NCBI GenBank assembly: GCA_019671135.1
Contig: JAHRHY010000007.1
Location: 1,178,001-1,242,000 of the forward strand
DNA from: Linnemannia hyalina
Taxonomy: Eukaryota > Mortierellomycota > Mortierellomycetes > Mortierellales > Mortierellaceae
Reading direction: 5' to 3'
Length of the DNA: 64,000 nucleotides
Shown: one piece after another, positions 49,198 through 60,639 of the stretch
How the letters are laid out: each line of letters begins with the position of its first letter
How positions within the stretch are numbered: position 1 is the stretch's first letter
The notes under the pieces: model-generated
What the model saw: only the letters and a program-made list of their open reading frames with translations
Database searches by the model: none
Told to the model about the DNA's origin: nothing
Program-made: the position numbers and the translations under genes

Positions 49198-52100
49198 ATG
49201 CTTGTTGAAAGAGGGCTTGCCAGAAGTGACTTTTTAGGCTAGAGCAGTTGGCTAAAGGGAAAGAAAGAGTGTCTATTGTTTTGTGGAGGGAGAGTCGAGA
49301 AGCAGGAGGATGAAGACACAATGACAGAGGAGAGTGAAAGGAGTGCAGGAAGTGAGACAGAGAGGAAGAGAAGGCGAGTGTCGGTGATAAGGGGATGAAA
49401 ATGGGAACGATGAAAGTGAACAAAAGAAAAAGGAACAATGAAAAGGGCGTGTTAGGATGTGACGCGAGGTGCAAATGTAATGGCATCAAATGGAAGATTA
49501 AATTGACTGGCAGTGTCCGAAACCAAGAAGGAAAGAAAGAAACGTAAGAAGGTGCGGAAGGCGGGAGGAGACTCAAACAGTAGCATAGGGGGTGAGAAGG
49601 ATAATCGCGCACCACTACAGTACGCCTTTCTTTTGATCCCGTTACTACTGTCAAAAGTGTACCATTCTGCCATTTTCTTTTCTTTTTCTTTCTTTGTCCA
49701 CCGCTTGGCATGAACACGCACCTACACACGTAAGTTTCTCGCTTAGTCCATCTCCATCACCGAATTATTACCCTCTCTCACTCCCACTTCTCACATCTTC
49801 CCCTCTTGTCCTTGATGTCCTCAGCCGACGACGTTCCAATGCGCACATAGACTCGTTCCAACAAGACAGATCACCCAACAGTGTCGGACTCTCGCAAATA
49901 TCGTTGTTATCTCTTCATAAGACTTCTCTGTTTTCCACTCACTTTGATGGTGAAATCGAAAAAAGGAATCCACTGCCACACCTCTCCTCTCACGCCTCAC
50001 CCTTCTATCCCACCTACTGCCAACCATCGCCACCCCAGTTCTGCACAACGAAAGCCCACCTTATTTTCGCGTACTTTCTCAACTCTCATGTGGTGTTTTC
50101 AAGGAGTGAAAAAAGAAATAGTGCGTGGATTCAAGAGATTCCCCGATATTCGACTTGCCACTATTTTCAACCCTCCATTGTATCAGGATTCAAAAATTGT
50201 ACATGTGCAATGAAGAAAATGTCAAAGCGCGGCTGATGGGGGGTGTTGCCTTGTTTGTATTTTTCCCATCTTTTTCTTTCCTTGTTTGCTCGCACCCCTT
50301 CCTTTCTGGATATCACGCTAAAAAAGATGATTGTCGTACCGAAACTTGTGTACAATGACAAACGGGGGGGGGGGGGGGGGAAGGGGTCATAGTAGGGGGG
50401 TACAGTACATTACGCTAAGTTTTTTTCCTTTGGTGCATGTTTGTTATGCTTTTTGGGTTGTGTCCAATTGACAAACGGGATGTGGAAAATTAAAGCTCAA
50501 GAAGAGAAGGAAGAACGCGTCTGGACGCGTTTTTTTTTCTTGGTGTGGCATATTTCTGGCTTGGAGTGCTTACCTTTTCTTAACTCGGAGAATAGGTGTG
50601 TGTGTATATGTGTGTGTGTGAGAGAAATATATATATAAGGTCTGTCTATGTGTATCAAGTTGGTGCCTGGATGCGAGAGAAGGGGGGAAAAGAAGGGATG
50701 TGTTAGAGTACCTTCTGAAGTAGCGGAAAAAGTATCATCAATTGGTGTGGAAGAGGCGAATTCAACTCGCATTATGGCTGCTGCGCCGGGCACGGGTGCG
50801 AAGCATGTGTAATAACCATGAAAGTTTTCATTCACAAAAAAAAAAAGTCGTAAAGCTGATGCTTATTACGATTTTGCCATAAAAAATAATGGTATAGATG
50901 ACCAGGTAGAGGTGAGGATAGAAAAGGGTGAGAGGAAAGAAGGAAGATTCTTTTGCTTGTTTTGTGTTAACATGCCTATTATTAGTACACTCTCTCCTCT
51001 TCATATGCTCTGCTTCTGCATCCTTTTGACTGGGGGCGGTTTGGCTGAAACCGAGTGTTGGCGTGCCATAGAAACATGTAAACACAAGCAGAGTTCATAT
51101 CCTTCTGTGCAAACTATCTGCACCTTATCGCCCTGTAGCATGGTCTCTCTTCACACTCACATCCTGCTCTGTCGGTACAATGTTGTACTGTACATTTGAA
51201 AACCCTGTCAACTACTCCATGACACCACACAAATCTAGAAGGTTTGAATGACCTCTTACCAGTGATGACCTGACCGAACCGTGCGCGCGTATAGATGCTG
51301 CACAGTTCGTCATGAAAACACCATGGATTCCAGACACCAAAAGGAACATGAGGAGGCGATTGGTGAATAAGGATGCAGAAAAAAAATGAAAAAGGACCCG
51401 CGATAAGGACTGGGAGATTGAAGCAAAATTGACAGGAGCGCACGACACAATCAAGATAGATGAGCAGAGAAGACGAGTGTATATCCAAGGATGTAATAAT
51501 GCATGGTCATTTGCTGTGGTATGCTTGTGCCGTTGTATTGTGAAGAGGAAGGTACAACTCGTGGAATTGTTTGTTGGTTCGGAGAGTTTTCCTTTGGTTG
51601 TTTGTTGTGTGTTGGTTGGCAAAGCCAGGGATTGCGAATATAATTTAACGACACGCATCAGCGAGCGTGTGTGTTTATGCTGCCTGTGTATATGTGCGTG
51701 TGTGGATGTGTGGATGAGTGGATGGGTTGAGGGCGAAGGAAGGAGGGAAGGAGAGGGAAGAGAGCACAGGTACAAAAAAAACGCTTTCGGACATACAACG
51801 CGCGCTAGTCAATCGGTCTCAATAACAGGCAAGGTCCAACAGACAGGGAAGGCGAAACAGACGGAGAGAGAGAAGGTATGTCGGAGAAGAGAGGAAGGGA
51901 AGGAAAGAGAGAGAGAGAACAGACAGACAGACAGAGAGAGAGAGAAGAAATAAGGGAAGAGAGCGAGAGACAGCAGAGAGCAAGTAAAAGAGCAACGAAC
52001 GAAATGGAATGGGAGGGAATGGGAAGAGAAAGCAGGGAAGGGAAGGAAGGGAAGCGAAGGGACGGCAAGGAAAAAGGGACAAAAAGAAAAGTGACAGGTA

Positions 52101-55100
52101 GGCAACTAGAAACGCAATGAAATAAACGATGTGTGCACAGCGAGGAGAGGGAGAGCAAAACGAGGAGGAGAAGGAGGATGAAGGGGGGCTGGAGAAATAA
52201 GGAAAGAAAGCCAAAGGCACAAGAGAAAGGGAAAGAAGAAAGAGAAGCGAAATAGACTGAGGAGTCTTTTAGCAGGATATGAATATACGAATGTTGCACA
52301 AGTCGTCCTTACTTCCTCATCACTCATGCTGTTCTTCTCAGTTTACCTCCACCCCCTTGCCAATACAATGAATTCATTTTCCTTTATTTTATCTTTTATA
52401 TTGTTCGCGCAGATAGAGGAGAAACTAAAAGAAAGGAGGAGGAGCAAAAAAAAAAAGAGGAGTTAGCTCCCGGCATCTCGTGGTGCCCTACTCTCATTCT
52501 CCCAAGAATGGAAGGTGTCTTGTTTTATTTTACTCTGGGACCTGCGCGCCAACTTTTGGTCCAATTGGCCCAAGTATCCGCCAAGAGAGACGGCCAAAAA
52601 CGAGGTTAATGCCCATGCTCCATATCACATCTCAACCCATATGGTCCTCGTCATTTTAGGCACCCACCCGCGATTGGAAAATTATACCCCAATGTACGAG
52701 CGGGACGGAAAGTGTCGAAAGTGACAGTCAGATAAGGAAAAAACCAAGGGGTTGGCCATGGAAAAAAGGGGGCTATGAAAAGGTAACAACGAGAAGAGAA
52801 CGGGGCAAAGGTGAACGGGAAGAAGTAAAGGGGACAAAGAAAATGGTCAAGGAAAAGACAAAAAAAGAAAGGGGCATATTGAATTGAAAGGGATGGGGAG
52901 TGGGAGCTTGAAAGCCTGTATCTCTCTTCCTTTTGTCCTTCTGTCCCCCTTCTCGTCGTCCAAGAAAAGCTTCCAAATTGAGATTCGACTCAGGGGTGGC
53001 ACTCACTTATTCTCTCTATGGGTCATTTCCACACACACACACACACACCTGTGCGCACTCAGGTTCTGTTCTCACCCTCCTCTCTCGTAAGAAAAGAGCG
53101 TCGAATGGACATGACACACCTATCCCGGAAGAGAAAAAATGAGGAACCAACAGCGATGACAATACAAAGACAGCGTAGAACACCTATGCTAATGAGCCTC
53201 GCCATCTGATTGAGTACCAAGAGCTTGGGTTGTGTCAAGACGAACACGAATGGTTGTAGCAATTGTCGGTGTCATCTTGCATTGATTGACAGCTGTTATT
53301 GCTGCGAGTGATTGGTAGACGATACTCTCGTCTTTAAAGGACTTCCAGTCACTGATGCCAATAAAATGTACGGTAAGGAGGGAGAGACGAGAGGCAGAAG
53401 GCTGAGTATCCATCTCCACGTTGAGAGGACACACGACAAGGGCTGTAAGAGTGAGTAACGTGGAACTTGCTACTGGATCTGCAGAACGCGACGCGAAATT
53501 GCAGACAAATAATCAATGTTGCGCTCGACCAATCACTTCCCGATTTACTCACTCTCTGTTTTTATCATGCGTGTGCACGTTTGTATGCCTGCTCATCTCC
53601 CTTCAATTCTTACTGCTCTCGCAGTCACACAAGAAAAACGTGGCCTTCATGATGTCGTCGTCTTCGGTTGTGTATTCTGTTTGCGCTTGCGAAATATAGA
53701 AGAGACGGACAGAAGGCAGGGAGACGAAGAAAAATGGTGGTGTGCTTTTGTGTGTGCTGTGTTGTTTGTTCCCTGTTTTCTTGGACCCTGCATGAGCACA
53801 ATTGAGGGCAAACAGGGTCAATGGTAGGGTATCGGAGAAAGAATTTACAAAAGGGTGACGAGCCTCCGTTTTTATCAATCTACTTCTCGCCACACACACA
53901 CGCACACGCCGTGTCTCCCTTTGTGTGTGTCTGTCCCTCTCCCTTTTCCCCTTCCCGTCATGCTCGTGTGCTGTTGTTGGTTGCACACCCCGTCTATCCT
54001 CCTGTCCTCATCGTCCGTGCTTTTACCTGTCTATCGTGTGGTGTGTATGTATGCCTCTCAATTGCATGAGGAATGTTCGATTGACTTGTGCCCACTTTAC
54101 CCACAAGTTGGGTCAATTCTGATTGGGCGTGGCTACGCAGCAGATCAGTTTCAGACGATCAACGTTATTTCGGTAAGTGTCTTCGTCTCGGCTGATCTCC
54201 GCTCCTTTTCTGCCCATGTCCATGTCCATGGTACAGTCCCCCTCATCATGCCTAACACGAGGGTGGAGGGCGACGACGAGGAGGAGGAGGGGGAGGAGGA
54301 TGTGGAGCTAATGAGATGGAGTTTGGCGTCATTGTTCAGTTGTAGCAGCTGAGGTCAAAGAAAAGGCGACACGAAGGTACCACCTCTTGTTTCTCTTTCC
54401 CCCTCGAATTCTCCCTCTTTCCCTCTCTCCTGCCCTCTCCTTCTTCTCTTTCTCCTTACCACTCCCATTGGCCGTTAATATTTCCATCCATTCTCGTCCC
54501 CTTGAACACCCCCTCTTCATTTCCCCAACTGCTAAGAAAAACAGTAATTAAGAAAAGAAACCCATATTCCTTCCCGTTCTTTTTTTCACCCCCTTTTCCG
54601 CGCCATCCTACAACAATGCATGCACTTTAACTCCACGATAAAAAACGATAACCATGCCTTGCGGTAAACAAAGAAACAACATGGGGTTAGTTATCTTGCG
54701 ATGTGTACTTCCTTTGTGGTCCTTTTGACTCTACCCATCCTGGAATATGGATGGGTGGTTGCATTACACTGGGTGCTGGGTCCCCATTTCGGCTTCTTGG
54801 CGACACACTGTGCCTCTGTGTGTGTTTGCCACACATGCAACATGTACACAAACATGCACTCATAGGCACACCCATAGACTTCAATGAATGGGTAACCCCT
54901 TCAAATCCTTCCCTCCCTCCACCTTTTTTTTCTCCTAGTTTCCTTCATTGCTGTTTGTTCACTCATGGGCCACGGCAATCATCCAATTCATTCACGTTCT
55001 TGATACCCAACCAGCCAATAGTCCTCTTCCTTCCTATCGCATGGTCCGTTCGCCCTTTTTCCTTGTTTTTTTTGCTCTCTTGTTTTTTTTTCTTTCGTTT

Positions 55101-55326
55101 CTTGAACGAGTTGAACACCTCTTCACTTTTTGTTGCCTTTTGTGTTATCCCTTCCGTCCTTTCTATCGCCTTTTTCTTCTTTGCCTTTCTTAGAGTCCAC
55201 ATTCCTTCCTTCCCTCTTCCCCATCTATGTCTATTCATTCATAGCACACACCGACAACCCCTCCCAACCCCCTATATCCGATTATACTCATTCCTCTCTC
55301 CTAACGTATACCCTACACAAACAACC
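49198..55326. other. Six-kilobase region with no gene that I can support
   Basis: Between divergent starts of the HMG-box and single-pass-membrane genes. It is strongly strand-asymmetric: 49260-49440 and 51840-52250 are purine-rich on the plus strand, 54400-54540 and 54900-55260 are pyrimidine-rich. Microsatellites (TGTGTGTG at 50598-50620, ACACACAC at 53031-53048, G-run at about 50366-50380) are frequent. Open frames, including 51805-52299 (minus) and 53189-53434 (minus), are low complexity or match nothing I know. It could hold long promoters, long 5' UTRs or non-coding RNA. Confidence 0.4.
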
Positions 55327-56223
55327 ATGGCGACCGCACAAGCATTCACCAGCTCTAGCTCATCCACACCCCCCAACAATCCCTCAAGTGCAAATATCAA
55401 CTCCATCGAACCAGGCACAGTCTTCTCCGATGACTCCCCTCTCACCAGCTTCGTCGACTCTGGGGACTTTCCCTACGACTCCCCTACCCTCTCCTCTCCA
55501 CCACCGCACACTGCCAACAAAAGCGGCGGCGGTGATGGAAGTGGGAGTAATGGAGGAGGAGGAGGAGGATGGGACCATATCGGTCAGATAGAAGTCAACT
55601 CGACCATCGAAACCATTCTAGTCGTCCTGGGATTCGGTGTCGGCGCGTTGTTTGTGTTAGGTGTAGTAGCCATGTATTATATTACCCATAAGAACCGTCG
55701 GGCGGAGGAGAAGAAGAAGCGGAGGGAGGAAGAATCCGCAGGTGCTAAGTTTGGACAGAGTAGTACCCCTTTACCACTTTCGTCGTTGTCGTCGTCGTCG
55801 TCTTCATCTTCGCTGCCGTCGCCATCTCATCCCAACATCTCTGCCGGCACCGGCACTACAGCAGCAGCAGCAGTGGGAAGAGAGAACCCAGCCCACAGAA
55901 TCATCATCACCCGGAGCATGACAGCCACTACCGCCAATACGCGAGTCGGAGCCGGAGGACCCAATGACGAGAAGGACAATGGTGGAGGGAGTGGTGGACT
56001 GTCGCCGATTGGGGATGGGAAGTCGGATATGGTGTCGATTTATATCGACGAGATGCCAGACGATGACGAGATCCGCGCTCGACACCATTGCGATGATGAT
56101 GGTCATGGCGGTTGTGAGGAGAAGCAAGAGCTGGATGAGAAGGAGGACGACGAGAAATCTCCGTCTCAGGAACGGAACCTGAACCCTATGAATGCTTACT
56201 CTTCTCCTCACAACGGCCTCTAG
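55327..56223 (+). CDS. Single-pass membrane protein, unknown function
   Basis: Intronless, 298 aa from MATAQAFTSS; the frame upstream (to 54703) is translated leader with Phe/Ser/Pro low complexity. Residues 1-~95 are Ser/Thr/Pro-rich and then Gly-rich (GGGGGGW). One membrane span (~97-118) reads TILVVLGFGVGALFVLGVVA, followed by the stop-transfer HKNRRAEEKKKRREEE, so the N-terminus is outside. The rest is a disordered cytosolic tail with a long Ser run and an acidic DEMPDDDE...DEKEDDEK region. No cleavable signal peptide is seen. This resembles fungal single-pass sensor-like proteins in layout only. Confidence 0.65.
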   Translation: MATAQAFTSSSSSTPPNNPSSANINSIEPGTVFSDDSPLTSFVDSGDFPYDSPTLSSPPPHTANKSGGGDGSGSNGGGGGGWDHIGQIEVNSTIETILVVLGFGVGALFVLGVVAMYYITHKNRRAEEKKKRREEESAGAKFGQSSTPLPLSSLSSSSSSSSLPSPSHPNISAGTGTTAAAAVGRENPAHRIIITRSMTATTANTRVGAGGPNDEKDNGGGSGGLSPIGDGKSDMVSIYIDEMPDDDEIRARHHCDDDGHGGCEEKQELDEKEDDEKSPSQERNLNPMNAYSSPHNGL

Positions 56224-56360
56224 TCTATAGTATTCCTCCCCCACCCCCCTCGTATAAATAACAACAACATGCCCTTTTGATACCCTAATTACTTTAAGCA
56301 TCCATACCTCCAAGTAAATCAACGCATTTTGCGACAACACGAGAAAATGTACTGAGAAGC

Positions 56361-56386
56361 AAAAAAAAAAAAAAAAAAAAAAAAAA
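56361..56386. repeat. Poly(A) tract
   Basis: 26 consecutive A on the plus strand, between the convergent 3' ends. It is about 140 bp after the stop of the membrane protein. A genomic A-run of this length may be a 3'-end artefact of retrocopying or simple slippage. Confidence 0.85.
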
Positions 56387-56618
56387 CTGGGGCCGTTCTT
56401 TGAATTTTAATGAGAGGTTGGTGGAGATTATTATGTACAGTTGTAAGAACAAGATGGAGGTGGACAATGCGCGAAGAAAAGAAAGAGGGGAAAAAAGAAA
56501 GCAAAAATCAAAACGACAAGCTACAGAAGAAAGATGCAGAAAAAACGAGAAAAGAAAAAAAAACAAGGCAATAGGAGAAAGGAACAAAGGTATAACATAG
56601 TATAACATACAAGAAGAT

Positions 56619-58688
56619 CTAGATGGTGGTAGGTGTGGATGGAGGGAAAGATGCTGCACTAGTCGTCTTCTCAGCATCCACAGAAGTACGAGTAGGAGTA
56701 GGAGTAGGTTGTGATGGATCCAAAGTCATCGATGGCACCACCGCAGTAATGCCCGCAACAAAAGCGGTCGCAGGAGGGATAGTGACCACTCCAGACGACG
56801 ATGAAGGGTTGCTCGAGGACTGGCTGGCTGCATTGATTGGGCAAGGGATATTCTCGACGCTGAAGGAAAACGCAGGTTTCCAGACCCAAGACAGTCCCCA
56901 GACGTCGAGCTTCCCGCCCACAACAACATCGACACCAAGGGGCTGCTTGTTGGGCAGTGTAGACAGTATGGGCATTGGAGATGGCGTCGGCGTACATGCC
57001 TCGATCAAGTCGTCAAGGATTCTGTCCACAACATTGCCCTTCGTCACGGTTCGGTATTGGAGCTTCATCGGGATCGAGACCACTTCCTCAACGCGAGGCT
57101 GGATCACGAATGCCGACGCCAGGTTTACGTTGTCTGCGATCTTGATGCCCTCTGTCTGGAGCCAGATCTATTAAAATTGGTGGCAAATCGTATCAGCATT
57201 TGTTAGTCACATACACCTTCAATGCACCCATTCACTCCCACAATGAATGAACGTCATATCCTAGCAATGACATACCTTCAAGTCGAGGCTATTCAGACGG
57301 ATGGGCAGATAGTTGGCCGTACTGTCAATTAAGAGTTGAATATGAAAGGGTTCCTCGATCCCATCGTTGGAGGTTGACACAGGTCCGTTCGGCATGACCG
57401 ACTCATACGTGAAAACTGGCGTACGCGGAACGACAAAGAAAAGAGTGAAGCCCAAGCAGACCAGGAATGACAGCGTTATGATGACACAAACTCGTGTCGT
57501 ACAACAGCAGCATCGTCCCTGGGCATCTCTTCTCTGTCTGTTTGAGCCTCCTCTGCGTTTCCGTGCACCTCCTGCCTTTGCCCGTCCTTCCTCCTCCGAG
57601 TCAGAGGTCCATTGACCCTTCCTGCGAGACCGGCCGCTGGCTTGGGTTAGACCGCTCCTGGTGCCTCCGCTCCTCGAAGCACTGCTCACAGCAGACAGGA
57701 CACCGAGCTTCTGAAGGATATCGTCGTCCTCATCTTTCTCCACCGTCTTTGCCTTCTTGGTTCCTGAAGAGTCCGTCTTTGAAGGCTGCGATGGATGTTG
57801 GTTCCTTGACTGGCGAGCATGTTTGCCAGAGGGAATGGCGACCGCTGTTGAGAAATCAAGGTCTGATTGCATGGCGCCGTTCTCGCTGGATGTTACAGTC
57901 GCGGTCGCCTTCTTGGATTGTTGGTGTAGTGGGTTGCGTCCATGTTCGTAGTAAGAGGCTGAGAGGGCTTGATTCGAGTCCTGGCCCGCCAGGTCACGCA
58001 TCGGGTATCGTAGACTGTTACTGCTATTGGGTTGACTGCTGAGGCCGGAGACGCGTGACTCGAATGAGGATGAAAAGTCCTCGTGCATGTTGGGTGAGCC
58101 ACCGCCTGAGCCCAGATAGGGTGAATGGAGACTTGCCGCCGCTGCCGCGCTGTTGGTATTGTTGTTGTGGTGGTTATTGCTGGTTGACTGGGAGTAAGCC
58201 GACCTATACGGATCCGCCTTGTATTCCGATCGGTCCTCGTGAACGCCGTAATGACTGAGATATGGCCCCAGACCCGGTGATGACATTGATCCGCTTGATC
58301 TGTATGCGTCCGCAATGGTAGGCGAAGGCAGCTGTTGCTGGTTGCTGTAGGGCTGGTAAGGCAGATATGGCTGGAAGGGAGACTCGGGCCGTCCGGTGTA
58401 GGATGCAGCCAAGGTTTGACTGGCGACGAGTGTTGGCGAGTGACGGTATTGATCCTCCCGCTGCCCGATGAATGGTGGAGGGTGCATTATCGCAAAAGCC
58501 TGTTCTTCCGTCAAGCCACTTCCATCCAGTAGTTGAATGTGCAGATTGTGTAGCTCCTCGTTCGATCCATGTCCGCTGTAGTATGGGTGGGAGTGATTGG
58601 GGAAGGTCGCTGGACTGTCGCGCTTGGGAGACTGGGCTTGATAATCTATTCGCAAAGACAATGAGAGGGGCAACAGCAACAACCACAT
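56619..58688 (-). CDS. Type II membrane protein with LEA-2-like extracellular domain
   Basis: Two sure exons, 58645-57276 and 57167-56619; the start is uncertain. A frame opens at 58688 (MWLLLLPLSLS), but a GCGAATAG acceptor at 58646-58650 with a CTAAT branch-like site upstream suggests an earlier first exon. Residues ~15-385 (from 58645) are disordered, Ser/Gln/Tyr-rich with basic RRKGQ and RKRRGG patches. One span, RVCVIITLSFLVCLGFTLFF, is preceded by a Cys cluster (RCCCCTTRV) that could be palmitoylated. The exposed part, ~220 aa, has repeated beta-strand patterns (IKIADNVNLASAFVIQ, KGNVVDRILDDLIEAC, VVVGGKLDVWGLSW) of LEA-2/WHy type. The tail is Thr/Pro-rich. Confidence 0.7.
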
Positions 58689-59997
58689 TAGTTTTGATCC
58701 TTGTCAAACGCGATAGGGGTCTGGGTGCATGGTGGTCGCGAAGGGGTTGGTGAAGCGCTTATTATTTTCGTTTTTGATTACAATCGTTCTCAAACGATAA
58801 TCCGCATCCTTGCTCGAGCTGTGATCACCCTGTTTGTGTTTCTCGCCTCGCTCTTTTCCCTTTTGCCCCTCTTGTGCTCTCATCATACTAGAACATCAGC
58901 TCAGCATGCGAACTGACTAAACACACTCCACACTCCTTTTTTTTTTTTTTTTTGTATATTTATTTTGGTCACCAACCTCCTTTTAAAAAGGGCTCGCAAA
59001 CATGCCACTCTCACTCCCGCCCCTTTGCCATTGATTGAGACAGGAAACAAATGCCAAAAAGGAGAAAAAAAACACAAAGGCACCTTGGGAGATAAAGGAA
59101 GGCAATGGTCAATTGGAACTATTGAGGGTGTTGCAAGTACTGCATGTATGTGCATGTATGCATATGTATGTACGATGGAGGGTTGTTTGGTGTTCGCATC
59201 TTGTCTTGAAGCACAAAATTCGGAATGCGTCGACCCGATCTTCCACACGCAAAGGATAGCCGAACAGACGGGCCATTTCTTGTTTTCATGGAGTAGCCAA
59301 AAAAGTCTCCAAGAAAAGCACTTTCTCCTTGAAAATGTCATAACAAGCATCTGGCTGGCTTCCTCTCCACCTCCTCGCTCTTTTTTTCTCTTTCTATTCG
59401 CACTGAATTCTGTGATTGCCCGCATCATTCTCTCAGTCTGTGTCTCTCCCTCACAACACCGTCTCTAGATGAATCTTTTTGTTTGTTTGTTTGTTTGTTT
59501 GAATCTTCAATTGCGATTATTGTTGTCCCATAATCCAATCCGATTTGTATCGTCCAACCCCATCCTGTTATCGCAATTCATCCAAGAATAACCTTTCTCT
59601 CTTGTACGAGCGCGCGCAAAATAATGTGGATTGGGTTCAATACGTACAAGGAGAGTGTGTGTGAAAGAACGTCAAGTGGTGAAAGGGATGTGGGCGATCG
59701 AACATCCCCATCATCGATGACAATAATGACCATGATCATTGCCTCCTTATTGCAAAATGTCAATGCAGAGGAAGAAGTGGGAGGGGGGAAGAGGAAGATG
59801 AAGTAACCGGATACTGAACAGAAAGAAGAACGGCTGTAGACCTTTCGGAATGTAATGTATACCAGTTCCCATGACAAATAAACCACAACCAAAAAGGCGA
59901 GAAAATTAAAGAACGCGTGGAAGACTCCTATCCCGCCAAATGTTACTGGCTCCTCTGGGAAATGGGGTTTCCTTGAATGGTATCGCCACCACCGGGG
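58689..59997. other. Intergenic, upstream of the type II membrane protein gene
   Basis: About 1.3 kb. It may hold the missing first exon of the type II protein (an ATG at about 58732 in ACCACCATGCACCCAG). A TTTG tetranucleotide repeat lies at 59477-59501 and T-run at 58937-58953. Nothing else is visible. Confidence 0.4.
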
Positions 59998-60639
59998 TCA
60001 GTCGTCTTGGCTGTTGTCTCGTGTTTCATGCTTACCATTCTTTACCCTGTTGGCGGATATGCCCGGCTGACGCGAGCGGTATGGATCGTACAACGAGAAC
60101 TCGTTACTCGGCATGCGGCGGGTGATGCTGCCACGATGACCGCCCTTGCCGTATGGAAAGAGTCCTCCTGCGGTACTGGCTGGTTTGGGCAGACTTGGAA
60201 ATGATGCAGAGTGTTCTGATCGGGGTGAGATGGCTGTCGGGGTCATAGGGATGGCGATGGGGTGAAGGGCGGTGGGTGTTGTGGGAGTCGTTGGAGTGTA
60301 GGGGCGATAAGATGGATATTGGGCGGTATAGGTCTGAAACTGGGTCGCACCTCCTCCACCTCCTAGTCCTACTCCTAGTCCTCCTACCCCGCTGTGGGGA
60401 TCACTGAGAGTCAATGGCAGCCTTTGTTGTCCCTGTCCCTGAAATGCTCCATGTTGTTGTCGTTGTTGTTGTTGATGTGATAATTGTTGTTGTGGTGGTT
60501 GACTATTTATACTTGACGACGAGTTGTTGGAGAGTGTCTGGGATTGTTGAGGAGTGATCTCTTGGAGAACCAATTCCGGAGGCATGGGCTTGCCATGCCT
60601 ACTTTTGGTCTTTGAGGTCCGGTGGGCGATCGCAGCCAT
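59998..60639 (-). CDS. Hypothetical low-complexity protein
   Basis: Single open frame of 213 aa starting MAAIAHRTSKTKSRHG; not recognised. It contains a Gln/His-rich block, a Gly-rich block (GLGVGLGGGG), a Tyr/Thr/Pro repeat (YRPYTPTTPTTPTALHP) and a basic C-terminal part (GHRGSITRRMPSNEF). No hydrophobic segment or known domain. The composition suggests an intrinsically disordered protein. It could be the first exon of a longer gene, but I see no downstream exon. Codon use is compatible with the neighbours. Confidence 0.5.
   Translation of the reverse strand: MAAIAHRTSKTKSRHGKPMPPELVLQEITPQQSQTLSNNSSSSINSQPPQQQLSHQQQQRQQHGAFQGQGQQRLPLTLSDPHSGVGGLGVGLGGGGGATQFQTYTAQYPSYRPYTPTTPTTPTALHPIAIPMTPTAISPRSEHSASFPSLPKPASTAGGLFPYGKGGHRGSITRRMPSNEFSLYDPYRSRQPGISANRVKNGKHETRDNSQDD

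Noticed and set aside
51805..52299. 164-codon minus-strand frame
   Set aside because: Ser/Leu/Phe/Pro composition comes from a purine-rich plus strand (GGAAG, GAGAGA repeats); overlapping frames in all three phases look alike.
53189..53434. 81-codon minus-strand frame with less biased composition
   Set aside because: Some ordered-looking sequence (KDESIVYQSLAAITAVNQC) but no family resemblance and no convincing splice partners.
56361..56386. Poly(A) tract considered as evidence of a retroposed gene
   Set aside because: No target-site duplication or intronless duplicate recognised; it lies between two ordinary convergent 3' ends.
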